From: Acidovorax sp. NCPPB 3576
GTDB taxonomy: Bacteria; Pseudomonadota; Gammaproteobacteria; Burkholderiales; Burkholderiaceae_C
Length of the DNA stretch: 64,000 nucleotides
Reading direction: 5' to 3'
Assembly (NCBI RefSeq): GCF_028473605.1
Contig: NZ_CP097267.1
Location: forward strand, 1,914,501 to 1,978,500
A program made the position numbers and the translations under genes. Shown piece by piece: positions 1 through 8,791 of the stretch. A model generated the notes under the pieces. It saw only the letters and a list, made by a program, of their open reading frames with translations, had not been told where the DNA came from and did no database searches. How positions within the stretch are numbered: position 1 is the first letter of the stretch; every line of letters begins with the position of its first letter.

Positions 1-1
1 G

Positions 2-565
2 GACGTGGTGGTGGACGAGGAAAATCTCGCCATCGCCATCGGCCGAGGCGGTCAAAATGTGCGCTTGGCTTCCGACCTGACGGGTTGGAAGATCAACATC
101 ATGGACGCCGCCGAAAGCGCGCAAAAGCAGGCCACCGAGACCGACACGGCCCGCAAGCTGTTCATGGAAAAGCTCGATGTGGACGAGGAAATCGCCAACA
201 TCCTGATCGAGGAAGGTTTTGCCAGCCTCGAAGAAGTGGCCTATGTGCCGCTGCAGGAAATGCTGGAGATCGAAAGCTTCGACGAAGAAACCGTGAACGA
301 GCTGCGTGCCCGCGCCAAGGATGCGTTGCTCACCATGGAAATTGCCCGAGAGGAAAGCGTGGACGGCGTTTCGCAGAACCTGCGCGATCTCGAGGGCCTA
401 ACGCCCGAGTTGATCGGCAAGCTCGCCGAAGGCGGCGTGAACACCCGGGATGATCTGGCCGACTTAGGCCTTGACGAACTGACCGCCCTGACCGGCCAGT
501 CTGAAGAAGATGCCAAAGCCTTGATCATGAAGGCGCGCGAACATTGGTTCGCGGGGCAAGAGTAG
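2..565 (+). CDS. nusA: Transcription termination/antitermination factor NusA, C-terminal part (5' end outside window)
   Basis: This is the last 187 codons of NusA, open at the left edge. NusA binds RNA polymerase and nascent RNA to control pausing, termination and antitermination. The fragment opens in the second KH domain, with the [11 protein letters not shown] motif that contacts RNA. Two acidic helix-hairpin-helix repeats follow (about residues 50-110 and 125-185 of the fragment), ending in [10 protein letters not shown]. Such C-terminal repeats are typical of proteobacterial NusA, where they contact the alpha subunit and N-type antiterminators. It is followed 23 bp later by infB, the conserved nusA-infB order. 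Identification is secure. Confidence 0.96.
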   Translation, partial: DVVVDEENLAIAIGRGGQNVRLASDLTGWKINIMDAAESAQKQATETDTARKLFMEKLDVDEEIANILIEEGFASLEEVAYVPLQEMLEIESFDEETVNELRARAKDALLTMEIAREESVDGVSQNLRDLEGLTPELIGKLAEGGVNTRDDLADLGLDELTALTGQSEEDAKALIMKAREHWFAGQE

Positions 566-588
566 GTCAGGGGAGGTACGAACCAAAT

Positions 589-3438
589 ATGTCCAGTAAC
601 ACAGTCGCCGAGTTCGCCACTGAACTCAAGAAATCGCCAGAAACCCTGCTCGACCAGCTCAAGTCTGCCGGGGTGGCCAAGGCCGCCCCGACCGATGCCC
701 TGACCGAAACGGACAAGCAAAAGCTGCTGGCCTTCCTTCAGGCCAGCCACGGCACCGCCTCGGCCGATCGCAAGAAGATCACCTTGACGAAAAAATCCAC
801 CAGCGAAATCAAGCAGGCCGATGCCACCGGCAAGGCGCGCACGATCCAGGTGGAAGTGCGCAAGAAGCGCACCTTCATCAAGCGCGACGAAGGCGGCGAA
901 GGCACCTCTGACGCCGGAGCCGACGAGTCTGCGGAAGCCATGGAAACCGCGATGTCTCCGGAGTCGCAGGATCTCGTGCGCCGCGAAGAAGAAGCGCGCC
1001 GCCAGGCCGAGCTGATCGGCCACCAGGAAGCCGAGCTGAACGAGAAGCGCCGCGAGCGGGAAGCCCGCGAGCAGCGCGAGCGTGAAGCCGAAGAGCGTGC
1101 CGCTGCCTACGCTGCGCAGGAACAGAATCGCAAAGCCCAGGTGCAGGCCGAAAAGCAGGAAGCCTCCCGCGAGCAGGCGGCAGAAGCCGTTGCACGCCAG
1201 ACGGCCCAGGCCGAAGCCCGCGCCAAGGCCGAAGAAGAATCCAAGGCCCGCGTGGCCGAAGAAACGGCACGCGCCGTCGATCTGGACGAGCGCCGCCGCA
1301 AGGCATTGGCCGAAGCCGAAGCGATTCGCGCCATGATGGCCGCGCCCAAGAAGGTGCTCGTGGCCAAGAAGCCCGAGGAGCCCAAGCCCGCCGCGACGGC
1401 TGTCAAGCCTGCGGGCGCCGATGCCAAGAAGGGCACGCTGCACAAGCCAGCCGCTGCACCGGGTGCCCGTGCGCCTGCAGCGCCTGTGGGTGGCAACAAG
1501 GAGGTGAAGTCCGCCAAGCTGTCGTCCAGCTGGGCCGGCGATCCTGCCAAGAAGAAGGAAATCAAGACGCGCGGCGACAGCAGTGGCGGCGTGGGCCGAA
1601 ACAATTGGCGCGGTGGTCCCCGTGGACGCCGCAACGAGCGCGACGACCACCATCACCAGCAATCCGCGCCGGTGGAAGCCCGCATCATCGAAGTGCACGT
1701 TCCGGAAACCATCACGGTGTCCGAACTCGCGCACAAGATGTCGATCAAGGCGTCCGAGGTCATCAAGGCGCTGATGAAGATGGGCCAGATGGTCACCATC
1801 AACCAGCCGCTGGACCAGGACACCGCCATGATCGTGGTGGAAGAAATGGGCCACAAGGCCGTGGTGGCGGCGCTGGACGATCCAGAAGCTTTCACCAACG
1901 ACGACGTGGCGGGTGCCCAGGCCGAGTCGGTCTGGCGCGCTCCAGTCGTGACCGTCATGGGCCACGTGGACCACGGCAAGACCTCGCTGCTGGACTACAT
2001 CCGCCGTGCCAAGGTGGCGGCGGGCGAAGCCGGCGGCATCACGCAGCACATCGGTGCCTACCACGTGGAAACGCCGCGCGGCATGATCTCGTTCCTGGAC
2101 ACCCCAGGCCACGAGGCGTTCACCGCCATGCGGGCCCGCGGCGCGCAGGCCACCGACATCGTCATCCTGGTGGTGGCTGCCGACGACGGCGTCATGCCGC
2201 AAACCAAGGAAGCCATCAAGCACGCGAAGGCGGCCGGCGTTCCCATGGTGGTCGCGATCACCAAGTCCGACAAGCCCGATGCCAACCCCGACCGCGTCAA
2301 GCAGGAACTGGTGGCCGAGCAGGTCGTGCCCGAAGAGTACGGTGGCGATTCGCCTTTCGTGCCCGTGTCCTCCAAGACCGGCATGGGCATCGACGATCTG
2401 CTCGAGCAGGTGCTGCTACAGGCCGAAGTGCTGGAATTGCGCGCCCCGGTCGATGCAATGGCCAAGGGCCTTGTGATCGAAGCCGAGCTGGACAAGGGCC
2501 GCGGCCCCGTGGCCACGGTGCTGGTTCAGTCCGGCACGCTGAAGGTCGGCGATGTGGTGCTGGCTGGCCAGACCTACGGCCGCGTTCGCGCCATGCTGGA
2601 CGAAAACGGCAAGGTCGCGAAGTCCGCTGGTCCGTCCATCCCGGTGGAAATCCAGGGCCTGACCGAAGTGCCGCAGGCCGGCGACGAATTCATGGTGCTG
2701 GGCGACGAACGCCGGGCCCGCGAAATCGCCACCTACCGTGCTGGCAAGTTCCGCAACACCAAGCTGGCCAAGCAACAAGCCGCCAAGCTGGAAAACATGT
2801 TCGCCGACATGACGGCGGGCGAGGTCAAGTACCTGCCCATCATCGTCAAGGCCGACGTGCAGGGTTCGCAGGAAGCGCTGTCGCAGTCGCTGCTCAAGTT
2901 GTCCACGGACGAGATCAAGGTCCAGCTCGTGTATGCGGGTGTGGGCGGCATCAGCGAGTCCGACATCAACCTGGCGATCGCCTCCAAGGCCATCGTGATC
3001 GGCTTCAACGTGCGTGCCGATGCCGGCGCGCGCAAGACGGCCGAGAACAACGGCGTCGATCTGCACTACTACAGCATCATCTATGACGCCGTGGACGAGC
3101 TGAAGGTCGCCATGTCCGGCATGCTGGCCCCCGAGCAGCGCGAGGAAGTCATCGGCACGGCCGAGATCCGCACGGTGTTCGTGGCCACGAAGATCGGCAC
3201 GATTGCCGGTTCGTACATCACCTCGGGCATGGTCCATCGCAACGCACGCTTCCGCCTGCTGCGCGACAACGTGGTGGTCTATACGGGCGAAGTCGATTCG
3301 GTCAAGCGCCTCAAGGACGATGTCAAGGAAGTCAAGGAAGGCTTCGAGTGCGGTATCAAGCTCAAGAACTACAACGACATCAAAGAAGGTGATCAGCTGG
3401 AGTTCTTCGACATCAAGGAAATCGCGCGGACGCTGTAA
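589..3438 (+). CDS. infB: Translation initiation factor IF-2
   Basis: IF-2 is the GTPase that places fMet-tRNA on the 30S subunit and drives 50S joining. The protein has 949 residues, typical of the long proteobacterial form. The N-terminus ([16 protein letters not shown]) is the IF2_N fold. A highly charged Glu/Arg/Ala-rich helical linker runs from about residue 100 to 250, then a basic Gly/Lys stretch and a second IF2_N domain. The G domain begins near residue 448 with G1 [10 protein letters not shown]3 DTPGHEAF and G4 TKSDKPD. Domains II, III and C2 follow. I chose the ATG at 589 because a GGGGAGGT ribosome binding site lies 12 bp upstream; an earlier in-frame GTG at 544 overlaps nusA and lacks one. 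rbfA follows after 15 bp. Confidence 0.97.
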   Translation: MSSNTVAEFATELKKSPETLLDQLKSAGVAKAAPTDALTETDKQKLLAFLQASHGTASADRKKITLTKKSTSEIKQADATGKARTIQVEVRKKRTFIKRDEGGEGTSDAGADESAEAMETAMSPESQDLVRREEEARRQAELIGHQEAELNEKRREREAREQREREAEERAAAYAAQEQNRKAQVQAEKQEASREQAAEAVARQTAQAEARAKAEEESKARVAEETARAVDLDERRRKALAEAEAIRAMMAAPKKVLVAKKPEEPKPAATAVKPAGADAKKGTLHKPAAAPGARAPAAPVGGNKEVKSAKLSSSWAGDPAKKKEIKTRGDSSGGVGRNNWRGGPRGRRNERDDHHHQQSAPVEARIIEVHVPETITVSELAHKMSIKASEVIKALMKMGQMVTINQPLDQDTAMIVVEEMGHKAVVAALDDPEAFTNDDVAGAQAESVWRAPVVTVMGHVDHGKTSLLDYIRRAKVAAGEAGGITQHIGAYHVETPRGMISFLDTPGHEAFTAMRARGAQATDIVILVVAADDGVMPQTKEAIKHAKAAGVPMVVAITKSDKPDANPDRVKQELVAEQVVPEEYGGDSPFVPVSSKTGMGIDDLLEQVLLQAEVLELRAPVDAMAKGLVIEAELDKGRGPVATVLVQSGTLKVGDVVLAGQTYGRVRAMLDENGKVAKSAGPSIPVEIQGLTEVPQAGDEFMVLGDERRAREIATYRAGKFRNTKLAKQQAAKLENMFADMTAGEVKYLPIIVKADVQGSQEALSQSLLKLSTDEIKVQLVYAGVGGISESDINLAIASKAIVIGFNVRADAGARKTAENNGVDLHYYSIIYDAVDELKVAMSGMLAPEQREEVIGTAEIRTVFVATKIGTIAGSYITSGMVHRNARFRLLRDNVVVYTGEVDSVKRLKDDVKEVKEGFECGIKLKNYNDIKEGDQLEFFDIKEIARTL

Positions 3439-3453
3439 GGCTCTGGGCTCGAC

Positions 3454-3825
3454 ATGGCTGCGAAGAAATCCTCTACCCCCAACCGCGGCTTCAAGGTCGC
3501 CGATCAGATCCAGCGCGATCTGACGGAGCTGATCGCGCGCGAATTGAAAGATCCGCGCGTGGGCATGGTGACGCTGCAGGCCGTGGAGGTGACTCCCGAC
3601 TATGCGCATGCCAAGGTCTTCTTCAGCGTGCTGATCGGCGATCCCGACGCCACGCAGGTGGCCCTGAACCAGGCCGCGGGTTTCCTGCGCAACGGGCTTT
3701 TCAAGCGCTTGCACATCCACACCGTGCCGACGCTGCACTTCCTGTTCGACCGCACCACCGAGCGTGCGGCCGACATGAACGCCCTGATTGCCAAGGCGGT
3801 TTCTTCGCGCGCCCAAGAAGACTGA
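3454..3825 (+). CDS. rbfA: Ribosome-binding factor A
   Basis: RbfA is a small KH-fold protein that binds the 30S subunit and helps mature the 5' end of 16S rRNA, important in the cold. The product has 123 residues. The basic N-terminus leads into [17 protein letters not shown] and [18 protein letters not shown], which are characteristic of the family. The C-terminal part carries [19 protein letters not shown]. It lies between infB (15 bp) and truB (2 bp), the usual nusA-infB-rbfA-truB operon order. Length and motifs are normal. Confidence 0.96.
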   Translation: MAAKKSSTPNRGFKVADQIQRDLTELIARELKDPRVGMVTLQAVEVTPDYAHAKVFFSVLIGDPDATQVALNQAAGFLRNGLFKRLHIHTVPTLHFLFDRTTERAADMNALIAKAVSSRAQED

Positions 3826-3827
3826 GC

Positions 3828-4904
3828 ATGCATACCGACGGGCCGCCCCAGGGAGCGAGTGCCCCCTTGGGGGGCAGCGATTTGCACGCAGCGAACGGGC
3901 CGCGTGGTGGTGCAGTGCGCGTGCCACGCACCCGCATTCAGCGGCGTCCGGTGCATGGCGTCTTGCTGCTGGACAAGCCCCTGGGTCTTTCGAGCAACGA
4001 TGCCTTGCAGAAGGCGAAGTGGCTGTTGCGCGCGGAAAAGGCCGGCCACACTGGCACGCTCGATCCGCTGGCCACGGGGGTGCTGCCGCTGTGCTTTGGC
4101 GCTGCGACCAAGTTCAGCCAGCTGCAGCTGGACGCACCCAAGACCTACGAAGCCATTGCGTTGCTCGGAACGACCACCACCACTGGCGATGCCGAAGGCG
4201 AGGTGCTGGCGCAGCGCGAAGTCGATCCGGCCCAACTCACTCCTGAGCGCCTGGCCGAAGTGCAACGCCAGTTCACGGGGCCGATCCGGCAGGTGCCGCC
4301 CATGCACAGCGCGCTCAAGAAGGACGGCAAGGCGCTGTACGAGTACGCGCGTGCCGGCATTGCGGTCGAGCGCGAGGCGCGCGACGTGGTCATCCATGCA
4401 TTGAAACTGGCTCTGGCGCAAGAAAAACTAGGGCAGTTTGCTATCAAAATAATAGTAACCTGCAGCAAAGGCACCTACATCCGCACGCTGGGCGAGGACA
4501 TCGGTGCCGCGCTCGGTTGCGGCGCGCACCTCACGTTCCTGCGGCGCATCGACACGGGTGGGCTGGCGGTGGAGCGTTGCGTGACGCTGGCCGAGCTGGA
4601 AGCGATGGAGGAAGGGGAGCGCATGGCCTGCGTGCACCCGGCCGAAATCCTGCTGGCACAGCATGTGCGTGTCACGCTGGACAGCGAGAATGCCGGGCGG
4701 TTCCTGTCCGGCGTGCGCCGCCGCGGTCCGTGGCCGGATGCGCCTGCGGTCGCGGTTTTCGGAGACGATCCCCATGCCTTGCTGGGCGTGGGCCACACCA
4801 CAGCGGGTGAACTGGTGCCTGACCGGCTCCTGAGCCCCTTGGAAATTCAACAGATTCTAGAAAGCACGCCGCAGGTAGAGCGCGGCATATTGGAAGCACT
4901 ATGA
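3828..4904 (+). CDS. truB: tRNA pseudouridine(55) synthase TruB
   Basis: TruB converts U55 in the T loop of tRNAs to pseudouridine. It has 358 residues with the core motif GVLLLDKPLGLSSNDAL, then GHTGTLDPLATGVLPL holding the catalytic Asp, and SKGTYIRTLGEDIG later. Two oddities are visible. The first ~30 residues (HTDGPPQGASAPLGGSDLHA) come from a GC-rich palindromic repeat rather than from TruB sequence; GTG codons at 3915 or 3921 would be alternative starts past it. Second, codons 193-210 are encoded by a copy of the ~55-bp dispersed repeat (4403-4456). The product length in that region still looks close to that of E. coli TruB. The stop overlaps the typA start as ATGA. Confidence 0.93.
   Translation: MHTDGPPQGASAPLGGSDLHAANGPRGGAVRVPRTRIQRRPVHGVLLLDKPLGLSSNDALQKAKWLLRAEKAGHTGTLDPLATGVLPLCFGAATKFSQLQLDAPKTYEAIALLGTTTTTGDAEGEVLAQREVDPAQLTPERLAEVQRQFTGPIRQVPPMHSALKKDGKALYEYARAGIAVEREARDVVIHALKLALAQEKLGQFAIKIIVTCSKGTYIRTLGEDIGAALGCGAHLTFLRRIDTGGLAVERCVTLAELEAMEEGERMACVHPAEILLAQHVRVTLDSENAGRFLSGVRRRGPWPDAPAVAVFGDDPHALLGVGHTTAGELVPDRLLSPLEIQQILESTPQVERGILEAL
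3840..3910. repeat. GC-rich palindromic repeat read as the TruB N-terminus
   Basis: The stretch contains the perfect inverted repeat GCCCCC-TTG-GGGGGC (3861-3875), preceded by CCCCAGGGAGCGAGT and followed by CAGCGATTTGCACGCAGCG. It resembles an intergenic repeat I associate with Acidovorax-type genomes; only one copy is in this window, so the family assignment is from memory. It falls exactly between the rbfA stop and the conserved TruB core. Confidence 0.45.
4403..4456 (-). repeat. Dispersed ~55-bp repeat, copy 1, inside truB
   Basis: Read on the minus strand it starts ACTATTATTTTGATAGCA, continues TGCCCTAGT and ends GCGCCAGAGCCAGTTT. It aligns position by position with the copy at 44390-44447 (GCTATTGAATTAATAGCA, TGCCCTAGT, GCGCTGGAGGCCATTTT). 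It is markedly more AT-rich than the surrounding gene and stays in frame in truB. Confidence 0.7.
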
Positions 4905-6721
4905 GCAAACAAATCCGCAATATCGCCATCATCGCCCACGTTGACCATGGCAAAACCACCATGGTTGACCAGCTGCTGCGCCAGTCCGGCACCTTCGCCG
5001 ACCATGAAAAGGTCGTCGATACCGTGATGGACAACAACGCCATCGAAAAAGAGCGTGGCATCACCATCCTGGCCAAGAACTGCGCCGTGAGCTGGGAAGG
5101 CACGCACATCAACATCGTCGATACCCCAGGCCACGCGGACTTCGGCGGCGAAGTGGAGCGTGCTCTGTCCATGGTGGACAGCGTGGTGCTGCTGATCGAT
5201 GCGCAAGAGGGCCCCATGCCCCAGACGCGTTTCGTGACCAAGAAGGCCCTGGCCCTCGGCCTGCGCCCGATCCTGGTCGTGAACAAGGTGGACAAGCCCG
5301 GTGCCAACCCCGACAAGGTGGTGAACGCTGCGTTCGACCTGTTCGACAAGCTGGGTGCCACCGACGAGCAACTCGACTTCCCCGTGGTGTATGCCTCGGG
5401 CATCAACGGCTGGTCGTCGCTGGAAGAAGGCGCGCCGGGCGAGCAGTGGGGTCCCGATATGTCGGCCCTGTTCAACACCATCCTGAAGCACGTTCCCCCG
5501 AACTCGGGTGATCCGGCCGCTCCGCTGCAACTGCAGATTTCGGCGCTGGATTTCTCCACGTTCGTGGGCCGCATCGGTGTGGGCCGCATCAGCCAGGGCA
5601 CCGTCAAGCCCGGCCAGGACGTGCTGGTCATGGAAGGCCCGGACGGCAAGACCGCCAAGGGCCGTATCAACCAGGTGCTGACGTTCCAGGGCCTGGATCG
5701 CATGCAGACGCCGCTGGCGGGCCCGGGCGACATCGTGCTGATCAACGGCATCGAGGACATCGGCATCGGCGTGACCGTGACCGACCCTGCCAACCCAGCT
5801 CCACTGCCCATGCTGAAGGTGGACGAGCCCACGCTGACCATGAACTTCTGCGTGAACACCAGCCCGCTGGCCGGCCGCGAAGGCAAGTTCGTGACCAGCC
5901 GCCAGATCTGGGACCGCCTGCAAAAGGAACTGCAGCACAACGTGGCACTGCGCGTGTCCGAGACCGACGAAGAAGGCATCTTCGAAGTCATGGGGCGCGG
6001 CGAACTGCACTTGACCATTCTGCTGGAGAACATGCGCCGCGAAGGCTATGAACTGGCCGTGTCCAAGCCCCGCGTCGTGTTCAAAGACGTGAACGGCGAA
6101 AAGCACGAGCCGATCGAGCTGGTGACGGCTGACATCGAAGAAGGCCACCAAGGCGGCGTGATGCAGGCTCTGGGCGAACGCAAGGGCGAGCTGGTGAACA
6201 TGGAGTCCGACGGCCGTGGCCGCGTGCGCCTGGAGTACCGCATTCCGGCCCGTGGCCTGATCGGTTTCACCAACGAATTCCTGAACCTGACGCGTGGTTC
6301 CGGCCTGATCTCCAACATCTTCGACAGCTACGAACCGCACAAGGGCGCCATCGGCGGCCGCAAGAACGGCGTGCTGATCTCCATGGACGACGGTGAAATC
6401 TTCACCTACGCCCTGGGCAAGCTGGACGACCGCGGTCGCATGTTCGTGAAGGCGAACGACCCGGTGTACGAAGGCATGATCGTCGGCATCCACAGCCGCG
6501 ACAACGACCTGATCGTGAACGCCACGCGCACCAAGCAGCTGACCAACTTCCGCGTCTCCGGCAAGGAAGACGCGATCAAGATCACGCCGCCGATCGACCT
6601 CACGCTGGAATACGGCGTGGAGTTCATCGAGGACGACGAACTGGTCGAGATCACGCCCAAGAGCGTGCGCCTGCGCAAGCGCTTCCTGACGGAAAACGAG
6701 CGCAAGCGCGCTGGCCGTTGA
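4901..6721 (+). CDS. typA: Ribosome-associated GTPase TypA/BipA
   Basis: TypA is a translational GTPase of the EF-G/LepA type that binds 70S ribosomes and supports 50S assembly and stress growth. The product is 606 residues, the usual length. The G domain shows AHVDHGKTTMVDQLL, the switch region EKERGITI, DTPGHADFGGEVER and NKVDKPGANP. Domain II, an EF-G-like domain and the TypA-specific C-terminal domain (EFLNLTRGSGLISNIFDSY) follow. The ATG overlaps the truB stop (ATGA), suggesting translational coupling. A hairpin terminator follows the stop. Confidence 0.97.
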   Translation: MSKQIRNIAIIAHVDHGKTTMVDQLLRQSGTFADHEKVVDTVMDNNAIEKERGITILAKNCAVSWEGTHINIVDTPGHADFGGEVERALSMVDSVVLLIDAQEGPMPQTRFVTKKALALGLRPILVVNKVDKPGANPDKVVNAAFDLFDKLGATDEQLDFPVVYASGINGWSSLEEGAPGEQWGPDMSALFNTILKHVPPNSGDPAAPLQLQISALDFSTFVGRIGVGRISQGTVKPGQDVLVMEGPDGKTAKGRINQVLTFQGLDRMQTPLAGPGDIVLINGIEDIGIGVTVTDPANPAPLPMLKVDEPTLTMNFCVNTSPLAGREGKFVTSRQIWDRLQKELQHNVALRVSETDEEGIFEVMGRGELHLTILLENMRREGYELAVSKPRVVFKDVNGEKHEPIELVTADIEEGHQGGVMQALGERKGELVNMESDGRGRVRLEYRIPARGLIGFTNEFLNLTRGSGLISNIFDSYEPHKGAIGGRKNGVLISMDDGEIFTYALGKLDDRGRMFVKANDPVYEGMIVGIHSRDNDLIVNATRTKQLTNFRVSGKEDAIKITPPIDLTLEYGVEFIEDDELVEITPKSVRLRKRFLTENERKRAGR

Positions 6722-6750
6722 TCGGTTGAAGGGGCGATTCCCTTTGAGAC

Positions 6751-6776
6751 AAGGCACCGCAAGGTGCCTTTTCCTT
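6751..6776. terminator. Intrinsic terminator between typA and the ABC exporter
   Basis: Perfect 8-bp stem AAGGCACC / GGTGCCTT with a GCAA tetraloop, followed by TTCCTTTTCT on the plus strand. It sits 30 bp after the typA stop and just past the end of the convergent exporter gene. Confidence 0.8.
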
Positions 6777-6784
6777 TTCTGCGC

Positions 6785-8551
6785 TCAGGCGGGCAGGCCG
6801 GTATCGACGCCGGACAGGCCTGGCGCTGGCTCTTGCGGGGCGGATGCGATGGGTGGTGCGGCGCCATGGCTGGGCCCCAGCACCAGTTGCCGCGAGTGGA
6901 AGTCGGCCAGAGCGTCCCGGTGGCCCACGCTGATGATCGTGGCGGCGGGCAGGCGCTCGGCCAGCAGCGTGTACAGCATGCCCTCCGCCGCCGGGTCCAG
7001 CGCGCTGGTGGCTTCGTCCAGCAGCAGCCATTCGGGTTGCTGCAGCAGCGCGCGCGCAAACGCCAGCCGCTGCTGCTCGCCGGGCGACAGGCGCTGCGCC
7101 CAGGGCGCCACCTCGCCGAGCAGGCCGCTGAACTGCGCAAGGCCCACGGATTCCAGCGCCGCGCGCACCTGCGATTGCGTATATTCGCCGGGCGTGCCTG
7201 GGTAGATCAGTGCATCGTTCAGGCTGCCCATCGGCAGGTAGCTGCGCTGCGGCACGAAGAGCATCCGCGTGCGCGGCCGGTCGATGGTGCCGCTGCCGAA
7301 ATCCCACAAGCCTGCGAAGGCGCGCAGCAAGGTGCTCTTGCCTGCGCCGGAGGGGCCGCGCAGCAGCCAGCGTTCGCCCTGCGCGATGCGCAGGTCCGGC
7401 ACGCTGAGCAGCGTCGCGCCGCCTGGCAGGGCCAGTTGCAGGCCGCGCGTGGACAACGCGGGGCCGTCCCCGGTTTGCAGCCGTATCCCTTGGGATGGCG
7501 CGGCAGGTACGGTGGCGAGCACGTCGCGCAGTTCAGCCAGCCGGTTCACCGTGGCGCGCCATTCCGCGAGCGTGGCGTAGCTGTTGATGAACCAGGACAT
7601 CGCCCCGCTCACCGTGTCGAAAGCACGGCTGATCTGCATCAGCACCCCGAAGCTGTAGGCTCCCGCGAAGTAGCGCGGCGCCGCCAGCGCGAGTGGCAGC
7701 ACGACGGCGATCTGTGCGTACAGCGAGTTCACCAGCGTGAGGCGCTTGGTGTAGCGCATCACCATCTGCCAGTTGTCCTGGATGCGGCCGAACAGGGTGG
7801 CGGAGTGAGCGGCTTCGGCCCGGGCCCCGTCGTACAGCGCAATGGGCTCTGCGTTTTCGCGAACCCGCACCAGGCCGAACCGGAAGTGCGCTTCCACCTG
7901 CTGCTGGCGGTAGTTCACGGCCACCAGGCGGTGGCCGAAGGCCTGCATGGCGATCGAGCCCACCACGGCATAGGCCGCCGCGGCCCAGACCATGTAGCCC
8001 GCAATGGTGGCGCTGTAGCCCGCGAAATGCACCAGGAGCGGCCCGCCCACGGACCAGAGGATGAAGACGAACGACCCGAGCGTGACCAGGGTGGACAGCA
8101 GATCCAGCGTCAGCGCCAGCGTAGTGGTCGCCAGGCTGCTCAGGTCTTCGGCGATGCGCTGGTCCGGATTGTCGGCCAGCCGGTCGCGCTCGATGCGGTA
8201 GAACGCGTTGCCGTGCAGCCACCGCTGCAGGTAGTCGGTCGTGAGCCAGCGGCGCCAGCGAAAGCCCAGCATCTGCTTGAAGTACAGCGCATACACGGCC
8301 AGGACGATGTAGGCCAGCGCCAGCCCGGTGAACAGGAGCAGCAGGGGCCCGAACCGGGCGGTGTCCCGCGCTTCCAGGGCATTGAAGAAATCGGCGCTCC
8401 AGCCGTTGAGGCGCACGTTGATGTACACGATGCCCAGGTTCATCGCCACGATCAGTATCAGCAGGCCGCGCGCGGACCAGCGCTCCTGCGAGAACCAGTA
8501 GGGGCGTATCAGGGACCAGGCAGACGTCTTCGCGGGCGCGGTTTTGGGCAT
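6785..8551 (-). CDS. ABC transporter, SbmA/BacA-like (YddA-type) fused membrane/ATPase protein
   Basis: A half-transporter of 588 residues. The N-terminal part (about residues 20-340) has five or six hydrophobic helices, with NGWSADFFNALEARD and RWWL/WRRWLTTDYLQRWL, matching ABC_membrane_2 proteins such as YddA and SbmA/BacA relatives. The C-terminal ATPase has Walker A GPSGAGKST, signature LSPGEQQRLAFARA and Walker B WLLLDEATSALD followed by a switch His in SVGHRD. Substrate is unknown; relatives move peptides, vitamins or fatty acyl-CoAs. I chose the ATG at 8551; an in-frame TTG at 8596 would add 15 residues, and neither start has a clear ribosome binding site. It converges on typA and is transcribed away from the hydrolase gene. 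Confidence 0.88.
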   Translation of the reverse strand: MPKTAPAKTSAWSLIRPYWFSQERWSARGLLILIVAMNLGIVYINVRLNGWSADFFNALEARDTARFGPLLLLFTGLALAYIVLAVYALYFKQMLGFRWRRWLTTDYLQRWLHGNAFYRIERDRLADNPDQRIAEDLSSLATTTLALTLDLLSTLVTLGSFVFILWSVGGPLLVHFAGYSATIAGYMVWAAAAYAVVGSIAMQAFGHRLVAVNYRQQQVEAHFRFGLVRVRENAEPIALYDGARAEAAHSATLFGRIQDNWQMVMRYTKRLTLVNSLYAQIAVVLPLALAAPRYFAGAYSFGVLMQISRAFDTVSGAMSWFINSYATLAEWRATVNRLAELRDVLATVPAAPSQGIRLQTGDGPALSTRGLQLALPGGATLLSVPDLRIAQGERWLLRGPSGAGKSTLLRAFAGLWDFGSGTIDRPRTRMLFVPQRSYLPMGSLNDALIYPGTPGEYTQSQVRAALESVGLAQFSGLLGEVAPWAQRLSPGEQQRLAFARALLQQPEWLLLDEATSALDPAAEGMLYTLLAERLPAATIISVGHRDALADFHSRQLVLGPSHGAAPPIASAPQEPAPGLSGVDTGLPA

Positions 8552-8791
8552 CGATGGCACGGGTGTGGTTGGGGAAAGCCAGTGTGCCGTGTGCAATGGG
8601 CGGCTGGCTTAGCCCGGCCTTAAACGCGGTGCCGTGCGGTGGCGGGAACCAAGGTGGCGGCTGTCCATCGCCTGACATCCGCGGCGGGCAACAAGCCCTA
8701 AGATTCCGACCGGCTTGGCCGGCAGCGTGCAAGGATGCAGAAATGCAGGTGGGCCTTTCAGGTATTGGATCGTTTGCAAAAAGGAACAGCG

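Noticed and set aside
4847..6757. A 636-codon minus-strand frame opposite typA
   Set aside because: Composition-driven antisense frame rich in His, Val, Gln and Arg with no domain; typA on the other strand is unambiguous.
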